Source: Halorussus ruber | GTDB lineage: Archaea > Halobacteriota > Halobacteria > Halobacteriales > Haladaptataceae | Direction: 5' to 3' | Assembly: GCF_004765785.1 (NCBI RefSeq) | Contig: NZ_ML219770.1 | Location: 62,001-126,000, forward strand | DNA length: 64,000 bases | Shown here: piece after piece, positions 1-8,856 of the stretch | Position numbering within the stretch: position 1 is the first letter of the stretch | Layout of the letters: each line of letters begins with the position of its first letter | Program-made: the position numbers and the translations under genes | Notes under the pieces: generated by a model | What the model was told of the DNA's origin: nothing | What the model saw: only the letters and a program-made list of their open reading frames with translations | Database searches by the model: none

Positions 1-543
1 GAGGTCCGCTCGCGGACCGGCGACCGCCCGGCCAGCGAGCGCCCCGACGCCCCCGAGCGCGAGGGGCCGCTGGCCGACGTGGCCTCGGCGGTGGACGAGC
101 GCCGACGCAAGCGCACCGAGGGCACCGACCCCTTCGAGTCGGTCGAGGTGGGTGAACTCGACGGCGAGAAGCTCTGGGAGCAGTTGGCCGAGGGCGACGA
201 CGACTCCTCGGTCGCGGCCCGACCCGACGCGGGTACGGTGGCCGACGCGGGCACGACAGGCGACGCAGGTACGACGACCGACGCGGTCGGGTCGGCGGAC
301 GTTCCCGGCCCGACCGCCAGAACGGGCGACGACCGAGACGTGCGGACGATTTCGAAGGACACCTGCCACGGCTGTCCGCACTTCGGCGACCCGCCGGAGT
401 TGGCCTGCACCCACGAGGAGGCCGACATTCTGGCGATGCCCGACAGCGACCACTTCCGCGTGGCCGACTGCCCGATGGCGGGCGGCGACGACGAGGACAT
501 CGGCACCATCGGCGTCGAGTCCGACGCGGGTGACGACAGCTAA
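1..543 (+). CDS. Hypothetical protein with C-terminal Cys/His cluster (5' end outside window)
   Basis: The reading frame is open from the first base, so the start lies upstream of the window. The visible 180 codons begin with a charged acidic stretch. Next comes a low-complexity segment in which Asp-Ala-Gly-Thr units repeat about every five to six residues. A compact C-terminal module follows, with the motif CHGCPHFGDPPELACTH and a later DCPM. The spacing of three to four Cys plus His suggests a small zinc-binding knuckle, which is inference. A GTG at 79 could serve as a start, but the codons before it look equally coding. No specific function is recognised. Confidence 0.7.
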   Translation, partial: EVRSRTGDRPASERPDAPEREGPLADVASAVDERRRKRTEGTDPFESVEVGELDGEKLWEQLAEGDDDSSVAARPDAGTVADAGTTGDAGTTTDAVGSADVPGPTARTGDDRDVRTISKDTCHGCPHFGDPPELACTHEEADILAMPDSDHFRVADCPMAGGDDEDIGTIGVESDAGDDS

Positions 544-744
544 CCGACCGGGGAGTTTATCTCTACTCGGCGGTCGGCGCAGGTGCGGCAGTACTGGTGA
601 AGACTGGACTGGAGTTGGTCGGGACCCCATAAGTGGTGTTTGGAAATATTCTTATTTCCTATAGACTTGATTTTGTTTCTTTAACATCACTTTACAATTC
701 TTTCTACGAGGGCGACGGCCGCTCCTCGGTCGCGCGGCGCTCGG

Positions 745-880
745 CGGAACAGCTACCGGGACTCGCTCGGCCGACCGACCGCCAACGAACGCTCAACCGA
801 CCAACCACGGGGTGGGATGAAGGGGCCGCCCGGTCGCGGTCACGCGAGCGGGCGGGGGCTTCAAGAAACGTTCATCACGT
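745..880 (+). repeat. Structured repeat family A, minimal copy with upstream tandem units
   Basis: The 508-base gap between the first gene and SAMP1 starts with an AT-rich stretch (630-700). Degenerate 26-27 base units (about 745-810, with GAACGCTC-type cores) follow. At 818-841 is the 5' arm of the family outer helix (core GCCGCCCGGTCGCGGTC), followed almost at once by a shortened 3' arm at 846-863. The inner helices seen in larger copies are missing, so this copy folds as one hairpin. The tail CAAGAAACGTTCATCACG (863-880) matches the tails of other copies. Confidence 0.8.
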
Positions 881-934
881 TAGCTCTGCTGTCTGCTGTT
901 ACGGTTTCGTCGAGACGAAGCGACCGGGGAGGGG

Positions 935-941
935 TTTAAAA
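935..941 (+). promoter_or_regulatory. TATA-like box upstream of SAMP1
   Basis: TTTAAAA is the best archaeal TATA-like match in the gap. It would start transcription near 965 and give a leader of roughly 85 bases before the SAMP1 ATG, which is unusual in a neighbourhood of leaderless genes. The assignment is by position only. Confidence 0.45.
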
Positions 942-1051
942 GGTGTTCACGGGTGCGATTCTGGTTTCGAGGCCGATTCCGCTGTTCGCGGTGTCGGAGG
1001 TGTCATTCGAGGAGCGATGGAACAAAGACCGCCGACCCCCAACGACTCGAC

Positions 1052-1324
1052 ATGCGCTGGAAGTTGTTCGCGGACCTCGCCGAGGTCGCTGGCGGGAAGG
1101 AGATAGAGGTCGAGGCCGAACCGGGCGAGACGGTCGGCGACGCGCTGTCGGCGCTGGTCGCCGAGCATCCCGACCTGAAGGACCGAATCTACGAGGAGGG
1201 AGACCTGCGCGAACACATCAACGTCCTGCGGAACGGGACGAACGTCCACACCGAGGAGGGCCTCGAAACCGAACTCCAGTCGGGCGACGAACTCGCGCTG
1301 TTCCCGCCGGTCAGCGGCGGGTAG
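1052..1324 (+). CDS. samp1: Ubiquitin-like small archaeal modifier protein 1
   Basis: This 90-residue beta-grasp protein of the MoaD/ThiS type ends in Gly-Gly, the tail that is adenylated by the E1-like UbaA and then joined to lysines of target proteins or thiolated for molybdopterin synthesis. It keeps the Haloferax SAMP1 hallmarks from memory: a MxWKLFADLAEVAG start, the central HINVLRNG and the C-terminal DELALFPPVSGG. The ATG at 1052 was chosen because it gives exactly the family length; the frame is open further upstream but that part is not conserved-looking. A JAMM protease able to reverse this modification is encoded at 14728. Confidence 0.93.
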   Translation: MRWKLFADLAEVAGGKEIEVEAEPGETVGDALSALVAEHPDLKDRIYEEGDLREHINVLRNGTNVHTEEGLETELQSGDELALFPPVSGG

Positions 1325-1472
1325 GGTCTCGTTACCAACCGCCATCCCGTCGAGAAGCGCCGAAGTCACCGGTCGTCTGACCGCCGCGGAGCGCCGACGT
1401 ACCCTCCGCTTGACCGGTCGCTAGAGCGTCCATTACGGCCGATAGGGACGACTTTCCGATTCAGCCAGAAGT

Positions 1473-1480
1473 GCTTAAGG
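1473..1480 (+). promoter_or_regulatory. TATA-like box for the 1506 gene
   Basis: GCTTAAGG lies 26-33 bases before the ATG at 1506, as expected for a leaderless haloarchaeal transcript. Confidence 0.55.
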
Positions 1481-1505
1481 TCGTGGTCCACTACCTCTGT
1501 TGAGA

Positions 1506-2717
1506 ATGGGTGTGGGAGATGGGGACTCCGAAAATCGTTCACTCGACTCGCTGATACCGGGAAGCAGGGAGGGGCCGAGTTCGCCGTACAAGCGAGTTCG
1601 CCAGTGGGTACTCCTCCGCGGCAAGCGGATGTGGGTCGCGTTTGCGATTCTGGTAGGTGTCCTCTTCGTGCTGTTGGCGACGTCTATCCTCAGACCGTGG
1701 AATCTGCAAGAACTGCTCAGCAACACGAGTACGGTTCAGACACTGTTCAGCGCGCTCCTGAGCGGGTCGATTCTGCTGGTCTCCATCGTCGTGTCCATCA
1801 ACTCCATCGTCCTCTCCGAGGAGATAACCGACATTGAGTCCCAGCGCGAGCGCATCGACGCCTCGGTCCGCTTCCGCGGCCAAATCGAGGAGTACATCGA
1901 GTCCGACGTGAGTCCGGCCCGGCCCGCCGAGTTCCTCCGGACGATTCTGAAAGTCATCGACCGGCAGGCAGAGGGCATCACGGCCATCGCCCAAGAGGGT
2001 GACAACGACGAGTTCGCCGACGAGGCCAAGATATTCTCCGAAGAGGTCTCGAAAGAGGCCGAGAAGGCGGGTGAGACGCTCTCGGGCGCGAATTTCGGCT
2101 CGTTCAAGGTCCTGCTCGCGGGACTCGACTACGACTACTCGTGGCAAATCCACGTCGCGCGCCGGTTCAAGCGCAAGTACGGCGACTGTCTGGGCGACGA
2201 CCAACAGGAGGCCATCGACGACCTCGTGGAGACGCTGAAGGTGTTCGCCACCGGGCGGGAGTACTTCAAGTCGCTGTACTACAAGCGGGAGTTCGCCCGC
2301 CTGTCAGCCCGCCTCCTCTACGTCGCGCTTCCGACCGTCGTCTACATCTCCTACGTGATGCTGGCGATTCACTCGCCCAGCTCCCCGCTGGTCCCGACCG
2401 ACGAACTCCGGATATTCACGAAAGGTGTGAGCATGGTGCCGCTGACGATGTTCGTCGCCTTCTCCTACACCGTCGCGCTCGCGCCCTACGTCGTCCTCAC
2501 CTCTTACGTCGTCCGCGCGATGACGGTCACGCTACAGACGCTGGCCTCCGGCCCCTTCGTCCTGCGCCAGAGCGACGAACTCGACGAGTTCGACTGGCAC
2601 GACGACGACATCGAGGTGTCCGACCGCAACATTCCGACGCCCGACGACGGGATGCCCTCCGAGGACGTGTCCGCGGACGACCCGTCCACCGACGAGCGCC
2701 CGGCCGACGACGACTGA
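1506..2717 (+). CDS. Multi-pass membrane protein, paralogue of the 19125-20183 protein
   Basis: The protein has 403 residues. Two N-terminal membrane segments (about residues 40-65 and 85-105) are followed by a roughly 150-residue acidic, helical cytoplasmic domain. Two further membrane segments (about 260-285 and 310-340) precede an acidic tail. Shared landmarks with the minus-strand protein at 19125 are LxxxDYxYSWxIxVARR, the FGxxREYFKxLY-type segment and GPFVLR near the end, so the two are paralogues. The ATG at 1506 is preferred over an in-frame TTG at 1500 because of promoter spacing. The function is unknown and no transporter motif is visible. Confidence 0.85.
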   Translation: MGVGDGDSENRSLDSLIPGSREGPSSPYKRVRQWVLLRGKRMWVAFAILVGVLFVLLATSILRPWNLQELLSNTSTVQTLFSALLSGSILLVSIVVSINSIVLSEEITDIESQRERIDASVRFRGQIEEYIESDVSPARPAEFLRTILKVIDRQAEGITAIAQEGDNDEFADEAKIFSEEVSKEAEKAGETLSGANFGSFKVLLAGLDYDYSWQIHVARRFKRKYGDCLGDDQQEAIDDLVETLKVFATGREYFKSLYYKREFARLSARLLYVALPTVVYISYVMLAIHSPSSPLVPTDELRIFTKGVSMVPLTMFVAFSYTVALAPYVVLTSYVVRAMTVTLQTLASGPFVLRQSDELDEFDWHDDDIEVSDRNIPTPDDGMPSEDVSADDPSTDERPADDD

Positions 2718-2730
2718 CGCTCTCCGACGG

Positions 2731-3651
2731 TTACCGGGTCAGGTCGGCCGCCAGCACGAAGTCTGGGTCGTCGGCGATTTCGACCCGGCAGAACGCCGCG
2801 TCGCTGACGTGGCGAACGCTCTCGGGAATCAGCACGCGAGTCCGGTCGGCTCCGACCTCGGCCGCGTCGCGGGCAATCGCGCCGAACAGCGCGTCGGCGC
2901 TCTCGGCGTCGTCCCACGCGCCGACGCCGTACTCGACCCACGTCTCGGTCTCGTCGCTACTCTCGCCCTCGGCCTCGCGCTCGTACTCTCTGATTCGGTG
3001 GGCGAACCCGCGCGTGCCGTCGTCCTGCACGACGAACAGGCCGCCGTCGTCGGCCGCCTCGCGCAGGTCGCTCCGGGTCAGCTGCGAGAGCGCCCACGAT
3101 TCGCCGGGGTCGAGTGCGAGTCCGCGGAGTCGGTCGCGGGCCTCGCTGTCGGTCCAGTAGTTCCACGCCGCGCGGGGGTCTGCCGTCACCTCGCAATCGA
3201 GGTCGGGGTTCGGGTCCGGGTCAGGGTGCGCCCACCGGAACTCGGTCGCGGGGTCGTAGCCCGTGGCGCGCGACTGGCCCAACCCGGCCACGTTCCACGA
3301 GAAGACCATGTTCCGGGCGACGGTCGCGCCCTGCTCTCGCGCCCACTCGAAGAGGTCTTCGGTGACGGCGACGCTGACGCCCCGTCCCCGGAAGTCGGGG
3401 TTCACGCGGAGTCCCTGATTCCACGCCTCCCAGTCCGACAGCAGGACCGTCTGGGCGAGACCCGCGACCTCGCCGTCGATTTCGGCGACCGCGGTGCGTT
3501 TCTCCTCGCCTTCAATCCAGTCGTGGTAGATGTCGGGGATGTAGTCGCCGCCGTCGCGGTCGGGCCACGTGTTCTGGGTGAACGCCGCAATCGCGTCGTA
3601 GTCCTCGGGACGGGCCTCGCGGACCTCGACGCTGGTTCGGTCGCTACTCAC
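2731..3651 (-). CDS. GNAT-family N-acetyltransferase (two-domain)
   Basis: This 306-residue protein has an N-terminal GNAT fold. An ARPEDYDAIAAF start leads to the acetyl-CoA pyrophosphate-binding loop NPDFRGRGVSVAV at about 80-95 and an MVFSWNVAGLGQ segment in place of the usual final strand. The second half, about 170-306, looks like a degenerate second GNAT-type or substrate domain. The gene starts 9 bases after gatD ends on the same strand, so the two are probably co-transcribed. The substrate is not predictable. Confidence 0.83.
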   Translation of the reverse strand: MSSDRTSVEVREARPEDYDAIAAFTQNTWPDRDGGDYIPDIYHDWIEGEEKRTAVAEIDGEVAGLAQTVLLSDWEAWNQGLRVNPDFRGRGVSVAVTEDLFEWAREQGATVARNMVFSWNVAGLGQSRATGYDPATEFRWAHPDPDPNPDLDCEVTADPRAAWNYWTDSEARDRLRGLALDPGESWALSQLTRSDLREAADDGGLFVVQDDGTRGFAHRIREYEREAEGESSDETETWVEYGVGAWDDAESADALFGAIARDAAEVGADRTRVLIPESVRHVSDAAFCRVEIADDPDFVLAADLTR

Positions 3652-3660
3652 GGCCCTCTC

Positions 3661-4908
3661 TCACTCCCACGGGACCGACCGGTCGGTAATCTCGCCCGCG
3701 ATTGGGGTCCGGACCGTCTTCTCGGGGGCGTCGCTGTTGGCCAGCGCCCACATCAGTTTGACCTTCGCGGTGCCGGGGAGCATGTCCTCGCCCTCCACGA
3801 CGCCCGCGTCGAGCAGGTCCCGACCGGTGTCGTAGACGCGGTCGCAGACCCGGCCCTCGATGCACTGGCTGGTCATGACGACCGTGGTGCCCGAATCGAC
3901 CAGTTCCGCGATGCGGTCGGTCCACTCCGAGTGGACGTGGCCCAGCCCGGTGCCTTCGAGGACCAGTCCCGCCTTGCCCTCGGCCACGTCGAGCGCCGAC
4001 TCGTCCATGCCGGGCGTGAACTTCAGCAGTTCGACCTCGGATTCGAGTTCGGGCGCGAGGGACAGCTCGGCCTCGCCGCGCTCGGCGTACTCTCGGCGGA
4101 AACTGACCTCGGCGTCGCCGCCAGCGTACTCGACCTCGCCCAACGGCTTCGCGCCGACCGTCTCGAAGGCGTCGCGCCGGGAAGTGTGGTTCTTCCGGAC
4201 GCGAGTGCCCCGGTGGAGGGCGCACACGTCGTCGGATTCGGTCGCGTGCATGCAGACCATGACCTCGGCGGCGTCGGCCTTGGCGGCCTCGACGGCGCAG
4301 ACCGCGTTCATCACGTTGTCCGAGGAGGGCCGGTCCGCGGACCGCTGGCTCCCGGTGAACACGACCGGGACCGGCGTGTCGAGCATGAACGAGAGCGCCG
4401 AGGCGGTGAACTGCATCGTGTCGGTGCCGTGCATCACGACCACGCCGTCCGCACCCGCCTCGATCTCCTCGTGAACTGCCTCTGCGAGGTCGCGCCACAC
4501 GTCGGGGGTCATGTTCTCCGAGAGGATGTTCGCCACCACGCGACCCCGGTAGTTGGCCCGGCCCGCGAGGTCCGGCACGGCCCGAAGCACGTCCTCGGCG
4601 TCGAACTGGGCCGTGACGGCCCCCGTCCGGTAGTCCACCGTCGAGGCGATAGTCCCGCCGGTCGAGATGAGCGAGACGGTCGGCAGGTCGGGGTCGAACT
4701 CGACTTCGGAGGACTCGTCGGTGTCGCCCTCCTCGATGTCGTACACGTCGCTTTCGAGTACGTCCACGTCGGCCTCCTCGCGGTCGATACCGACGTTGTA
4801 CCCGCCCTCTAGCTTGACGACGAGGTTCTGGCTCGTCGAGGAGGGGAGCAGTACGCCCTCGTAGGTCTGGTCGGCCCGCTCGACGCGGACGCGGTCGCCG
4901 GGGTTCAT
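3661..4908 (-). CDS. gatD: Glutamyl-tRNA(Gln) amidotransferase subunit D
   Basis: This 415-residue subunit is the amidase of the archaeal GatDE complex. It releases ammonia from glutamine or asparagine so that GatE can convert Glu-tRNA(Gln) to Gln-tRNA(Gln). An N-terminal small barrel (about 1-75) precedes an L-asparaginase fold with both threonine loops, STGGTIAST (about 87) and MHGTDTMQ (about 160), plus the later GTGLGH and TSQC motifs. The length is typical of GatD and longer than that of plain asparaginases. gatE is not in the window. The GNAT gene follows immediately. Confidence 0.95.
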   Translation of the reverse strand: MNPGDRVRVERADQTYEGVLLPSSTSQNLVVKLEGGYNVGIDREEADVDVLESDVYDIEEGDTDESSEVEFDPDLPTVSLISTGGTIASTVDYRTGAVTAQFDAEDVLRAVPDLAGRANYRGRVVANILSENMTPDVWRDLAEAVHEEIEAGADGVVVMHGTDTMQFTASALSFMLDTPVPVVFTGSQRSADRPSSDNVMNAVCAVEAAKADAAEVMVCMHATESDDVCALHRGTRVRKNHTSRRDAFETVGAKPLGEVEYAGGDAEVSFRREYAERGEAELSLAPELESEVELLKFTPGMDESALDVAEGKAGLVLEGTGLGHVHSEWTDRIAELVDSGTTVVMTSQCIEGRVCDRVYDTGRDLLDAGVVEGEDMLPGTAKVKLMWALANSDAPEKTVRTPIAGEITDRSVPWE

Positions 4909-5054
4909 ACTCCGGAGTACCGGCGCGCCGGACTTGAAACCATCTTTTCGACGCGTGGGGAGATTCCCGGTTCGTGTCGAGTTCCCACCCAGTGAGAATG
5001 GCCTTGCTCGGTTATGGGCGCTGGCGTCCTACACTCACCTAGGAGGCCCAACTC

Positions 5055-5387
5055 ATGACCACGAAACTACGGGCGGCGGTGGCCGCCCTCGCCGGTTTGA
5101 CCATCCTCGGCCTCGCGCTGACGGCGACCGCGGGCGCTCATCCGACCGACTTCGCCCGAGACCCCGTCTCGACTGTCGGACACGTCTGCGACCAATGGGG
5201 ACTGCACAACGACTGGGGCACCCACCAGCACGGCGACTACTGGGGTGACCACCCGCACCACGACGGGACCGCGGGCCATCACCACAACGATGGTGGTCCG
5301 CATCGCGGCGAGCCGCACCACGACGGGCCTACCGGACCTCACGGCGGACCGCACAGTGGTCCCCACGGCCAACACCACGGGTACTGA
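5055..5387 (+). CDS. Secreted histidine-rich protein
   Basis: The protein has 110 residues. A Sec-type signal peptide (hydrophobic segment at about 8-25, likely cleavage after TAGA) leads into a mature chain of about 80 residues, extremely rich in His, Gly, Pro and Asp, with GPHGGPHSGPHGQHHG-like repeats near the end. A single Cys sits in HVCDQW. Such composition suggests extracytoplasmic binding of divalent metals (inference). The last codons lie in a 23-base tandem duplication. No enzyme motif is visible. Confidence 0.75.
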   Translation: MTTKLRAAVAALAGLTILGLALTATAGAHPTDFARDPVSTVGHVCDQWGLHNDWGTHQHGDYWGDHPHHDGTAGHHHNDGGPHRGEPHHDGPTGPHGGPHSGPHGQHHGY

Positions 5388-5421
5388 CCATGAATAACCA
5401 CGGGTACTGACGATGAATAGA
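5376..5421 (+). repeat. 23-base tandem duplication over a stop codon
   Basis: Two adjacent 23-base copies (5376-5398 and 5399-5421) both begin CACGGGTACTGAC and differ at three positions. The first copy encodes the last His-Gly-Tyr and stop of the histidine-rich protein. The second lies just outside the gene. Confidence 0.85.
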
Positions 5422-5469
5422 GATGGGTCACGGGAAAGACCCATTACCTCGGCCAACCCACACTCCACC

Positions 5470-5958
5470 ATGCCCCAGCGCTCCGACCAGCGCACCCGCG
5501 AGGAGTTCGCGGACGACCTCACCGAGACCCTCCGAGACGATTCCACCGAGCAGGAGACCGACTCCTCGTCGTTCGTCCAGCGCGCCCGGAACCGAGCGGC
5601 CAGCATCTTCTCGCCCAGAGTCTTCCTCTACGCGCTCGTCGTCCTCGGCAGCGCGGGCTTCGCCGGAAACGCCTTCATCCCGCTCCCCGTCCTCGACAAC
5701 CTCGCGGGACTCGTCGGCGTCTTCGCTGGCGCGTTCCTCCTCGGGTTGGCGGTCGAGCGCTCGACCGTCCTCGAATCGGCCGCCGCGGGCGCAGTCGCCG
5801 CCGGACTGACCGCGCTACTGGGCAACCTCGCGCTGACGGCCTTCGGCGACGCGGGCGTCCCGCTGGCGATGTTCGGCGCGGGGACCGGCCTGCTGGCGGG
5901 TGCGCTCGGCGCGTACTTCGGCGGCGACCTCCGGAACGGGCTGACCGCGGATATATAG
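5470..5958 (+). CDS. Small polytopic membrane protein of unknown function
   Basis: The protein has 162 residues from the ATG at 5470. An in-frame ATG at 5413 would add 19 residues of poor composition. A charged, acidic N-terminal 45 residues is followed by about four Gly/Ala-rich membrane segments, including one that starts at FSPRVFLYALVVLG. The stop is directly adjacent to the stop of the convergent regulator gene. No motif identifies a function. Confidence 0.7.
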   Translation: MPQRSDQRTREEFADDLTETLRDDSTEQETDSSSFVQRARNRAASIFSPRVFLYALVVLGSAGFAGNAFIPLPVLDNLAGLVGVFAGAFLLGLAVERSTVLESAAAGAVAAGLTALLGNLALTAFGDAGVPLAMFGAGTGLLAGALGAYFGGDLRNGLTADI

Positions 5959-6711
5959 CTATTCTTCTGCCAGCACCCACTCCTCGCTCTCGTCACGCTC
6001 GACAAGACCTTCGTCCGCGAGTTCCGACAGGCAGGCCTCGACGACGTGTTCCGGGGCCTCGACCGCGCGACTGATTTCGCCGACAGTAGCCTCGCCTCCC
6101 GCGATGGCCGACAGGACCTCGGCGTGGAGTCGGCTCTCCTCCTCGCCGTCGAGGGCGTCGCCGAGTCGGTCCTGCACGTCGGCGACGCGGCCGTGGACCC
6201 ACCGCTGGGCCAGCGAGAGTTCGCGCTGGAGCTGCTGGAGTTCGTCTAACTCCTCGGCGAGCGTGGTGGCGCGCTCGACGGTTTCGTCGTCCGCGACGCG
6301 CTCTTCCGTGTCGTCGCTCTCCTCGGATTCGGCACCTGTCTCGGCCTCGTCCACTCCCGCGTCTCGCTCCTCGGCGTCGAGCTGGACGTTCAGCGAGAGG
6401 TAGCGCCAGCGACTCACGTCGAGGTTCGCGCTGGCGGGGTAGGCGCTCTTCATCCCGAACTCGTAGGGCGAGACGCTGACCTCCAGTCGGAGGTTGCGCG
6501 AGATGCTGAAGTACTTGCGGCGCTGGTCGTCGGTCCGGCTCTCGATGAGTCCGGCGTCCTCCAGCTTTCGGAGGTGGTCGATGACGGCCTTCGGGCTGAC
6601 GCCGAGGTACTCGCTGATTTCGGTGACGTAGCAGGGTCTGCGCGCGAGAAGCCGGAGGATGCGCCTGCGGTTCTCGTTGCCCAGAATGTCGAGTAGCTCG
6701 GCGGAGTCCAT
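5959..6711 (-). CDS. ArsR-type winged-helix transcriptional regulator with second HTH
   Basis: This 250-residue protein opens with a winged helix (LLDILGNENRRRILRLLA, then a recognition-helix region SPKAVIDHLRKLEDAG at about 40-55). A middle part has an acidic linker and a coiled coil (about 130-180). A second HTH-like module lies at about 195-245 (EVLSAIAGGEATVGEIS, then LADEGLVERDE). Such two-headed ArsR proteins are common in haloarchaea. It lies 53 bases downstream of the secreted-protein gene on the same strand, so the two probably share a transcript. The ligand is unknown. Confidence 0.85.
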   Translation of the reverse strand: MDSAELLDILGNENRRRILRLLARRPCYVTEISEYLGVSPKAVIDHLRKLEDAGLIESRTDDQRRKYFSISRNLRLEVSVSPYEFGMKSAYPASANLDVSRWRYLSLNVQLDAEERDAGVDEAETGAESEESDDTEERVADDETVERATTLAEELDELQQLQRELSLAQRWVHGRVADVQDRLGDALDGEEESRLHAEVLSAIAGGEATVGEISRAVEAPEHVVEACLSELADEGLVERDESEEWVLAEE

Positions 6712-6764
6712 TCGCTATCCGGAGCTACGAATCGGTCACTCAAAAGGGTGTCTCTCGCGCGCTT

Positions 6765-7841
6765 CTACGCGGCGGTCAGCTCGTACTCGACGGTGTAGGT
6801 GCGCGGGCCGAACGTCTCCGGGACGTGGCTGAAGAAGTCGGGCGTCGCGGACACGGCGGACGTGACGGACGCGACGACCTGCGAGGCGGCGTCCGCGCCG
6901 TTTCCGTTGCCGGTGTCGCCGTTACCCTGTCCGGGCGGCGTGGCCGGTGGGGTTCCGTTCGGGGCGCTCGCGTTGGGAGCGCTCGCGTTCGGGACAGTCG
7001 TCCCGTTCTCCGTGCTGTTGCCGACGATGGGGGCCTCGCCCGAGTCACCCGACTTGCCCGGCGGATTCGACTTGCCCGGCGGGTTCGAGTTTCCCGGTGC
7101 GCTCGCGTTGGTTCCGTTGGCCGTGCCGTTGCCCGCGGCGGCGGGCGGTCCCGTCTTGTCGCCCGTGCCCGCCGCGCCGTTGCCGTTGTTACCGTTTCCG
7201 ACGCCGTTCGGCGGCCCGGCCTCGCCGTTCCCGACGCCGGTCAGGTTGCGCGCGACCGACGCGATTTCCGGCCCGGTCAGGTTCTCGGACTCGGTCCGGA
7301 GGTCGTCGAGCGACTCGACGCTGGCGTTGGCCCGCGTCGCGCGGACCGAGGTGGCGTCGATGGCCGACTGGAGCGCGTTGATTTGCCCGAGGAGGCGGCT
7401 GACCTTCGCCTTGTAGGCGACTTCGGAGACGTCGCCCTCCTCGCGCTCGGCGACGAGTTGGGCCTTGCGCTCGCGGAGTTCTGCGAGTTCGGTCTGGAGC
7501 TCCGAGGTCCGACGTTCGACCAGTTCGGTCTGGACCGACTGGTTGTCGGTGGCGTTGAACGACGCAGTCCACATGCCGGTTTCGACCGCGCCGCCGACCT
7601 CGACGGCGCTCGACTGCATGAACGAGGAGATGTCCGCACCGAGTGTCGAGTTATTCTGCGTGCCGTTCGGGGCGGCCGTCGGTCGCGCGTCTCCGGCGAC
7701 GGCCTCCTCGACCGGTTCGTCGGAGACCGCGACGCCGGGAGACGAATCGACGCCGACGTTCGCTGCGCTCGTCGGAACGGCGGCGGTCAGCGAACCTCCG
7801 ACGACGAACAGCGCCAACAGGACGGCTCGATAGGGGGTCAT
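6765..7841 (-). CDS. Secreted coiled-coil protein with Asn/Gly/Pro-rich region
   Basis: This 358-residue protein has a Sec signal peptide (about 1-27, ending PTSAANV). A helical domain with heptad-like Glu/Leu content follows (about 105-170, e.g. ELQTELAELRERKAQL). A long low-complexity region (about 205-315) is built from NGT, NAS and PPGKS units, rich in N-glycosylation sequons. A short C-terminal domain ends in TYTVEYELT. It is probably a cell-surface glycoprotein. The regulator gene follows it in the same direction. Confidence 0.75.
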   Translation of the reverse strand: MTPYRAVLLALFVVGGSLTAAVPTSAANVGVDSSPGVAVSDEPVEEAVAGDARPTAAPNGTQNNSTLGADISSFMQSSAVEVGGAVETGMWTASFNATDNQSVQTELVERRTSELQTELAELRERKAQLVAEREEGDVSEVAYKAKVSRLLGQINALQSAIDATSVRATRANASVESLDDLRTESENLTGPEIASVARNLTGVGNGEAGPPNGVGNGNNGNGAAGTGDKTGPPAAAGNGTANGTNASAPGNSNPPGKSNPPGKSGDSGEAPIVGNSTENGTTVPNASAPNASAPNGTPPATPPGQGNGDTGNGNGADAASQVVASVTSAVSATPDFFSHVPETFGPRTYTVEYELTAA

Positions 7842-7950
7842 CGGTTGGTTCTTTACCCCCGCATCTTAAAAAGGCCGACATTCGTTCGTTCTGTTCACGG
7901 GGCGATTTGAAGCATCCAGAGGCGCGCTTAGAGTTTAAAGGCGGTAGAAA

Positions 7951-8604
7951 TCACGTTTCAGTTCGCTCTCCCGAGCGCCGGAGTCGCGGAAAGGCGCGGG
8001 CCGCGGCGGCCACCGCGAGAACCGAGAGCGCGACGGTCGCCGCGGGGAGCAGTAAGTCGGGGTCGTACCGGAGCGGCGGGTGGATTCCCAGCACGTAGTC
8101 GAGCGCGTCGTTGACCAATAGCGCGGCGAGCGCCGTCGCCAGCGCGCCCCGGGTGGTCGCGCCGTAGAGCGGGAGGAGAGAGGCCTCGGCCACGAATCCG
8201 AGATGAGTCACGATGATGAACCAGTACGACCAGAAGGCGTCGGGGTTCCACGGCGGGCCGAAGTAGGCCCCGAAGCCGAGGTTCAGCGAGACGAACGTCC
8301 AGAGGCCGTACTTGACCAGCCACGCGAACGCCAGCGTGTGGAGGTACGCCAGCGCGCGGTTCCGGGGCGCGTCGGAAAGCGACCGCCCGAGGTTCGGCAG
8401 GAGCGTCACCAGAGACAGGGTCACCAGAAACAGCGCGGCGGGCGAATCGGCGTACAGCGGCCACAGGTAGACGGGGACCTCGGGCAGGGTCTCGACGTAG
8501 AACTGAACGCCGACCAGTATCGCCAACACGTTGACCGCGATGAGCCACGCCAGATTCGGGCCGTCTTCGAGGTACCGACGCGCGTAGCGCTCCAACGTCG
8601 CCAT
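7951..8604 (-). CDS. DUF1405-type integral membrane protein
   Basis: This 217-residue protein has about six membrane helices. It starts MATLERYARRYLEDGPNLAW and contains WNPDAFWSYWFIIVTH and GAYFGPPWNP loops that match the DUF1405 family found in haloarchaea and Bacillus. The ATG at 8604 is preferred over an in-frame ATG nine codons upstream because the family starts at the membrane helix. No function is established for the family. Confidence 0.8.
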   Translation of the reverse strand: MATLERYARRYLEDGPNLAWLIAVNVLAILVGVQFYVETLPEVPVYLWPLYADSPAALFLVTLSLVTLLPNLGRSLSDAPRNRALAYLHTLAFAWLVKYGLWTFVSLNLGFGAYFGPPWNPDAFWSYWFIIVTHLGFVAEASLLPLYGATTRGALATALAALLVNDALDYVLGIHPPLRYDPDLLLPAATVALSVLAVAAAARAFPRLRRSGERTET

Positions 8605-8856
8605 ACACGGCCACGGGAGCGCCAGCGACAAAGGTCTTCGCAGAACCGGTCGAGGACCTCGGGACGGCGATAAAATTAATTATATTTGTTTAAGCAATGT
8701 CTCTCTGCTCTAAAGCATTGAGAATATTTGGCAAGGGACGAAAGACGGTCCGCGGCCCAACCGGTTGCGGTGTCGAGACACGTCCTGCCGTCCGGTTTCG
8801 TCCGGGGGGACAACCACCCGGTTTCGGCCGGTGGAACACGTGCGGTCCTGGTGGAA

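Noticed and set aside
2809-4812. Long plus-strand ORF (667 codons) over the GNAT and gatD genes
   Set aside because: It is the antisense frame of two well-supported minus-strand genes. High GC leaves such frames open. Its product is Val/Arg/Asp-rich with no domain.
5413-5469. Longer start for the small membrane protein at 5470
   Set aside because: The extra residues overlap the duplicated end of the histidine-rich gene and have no coding character.
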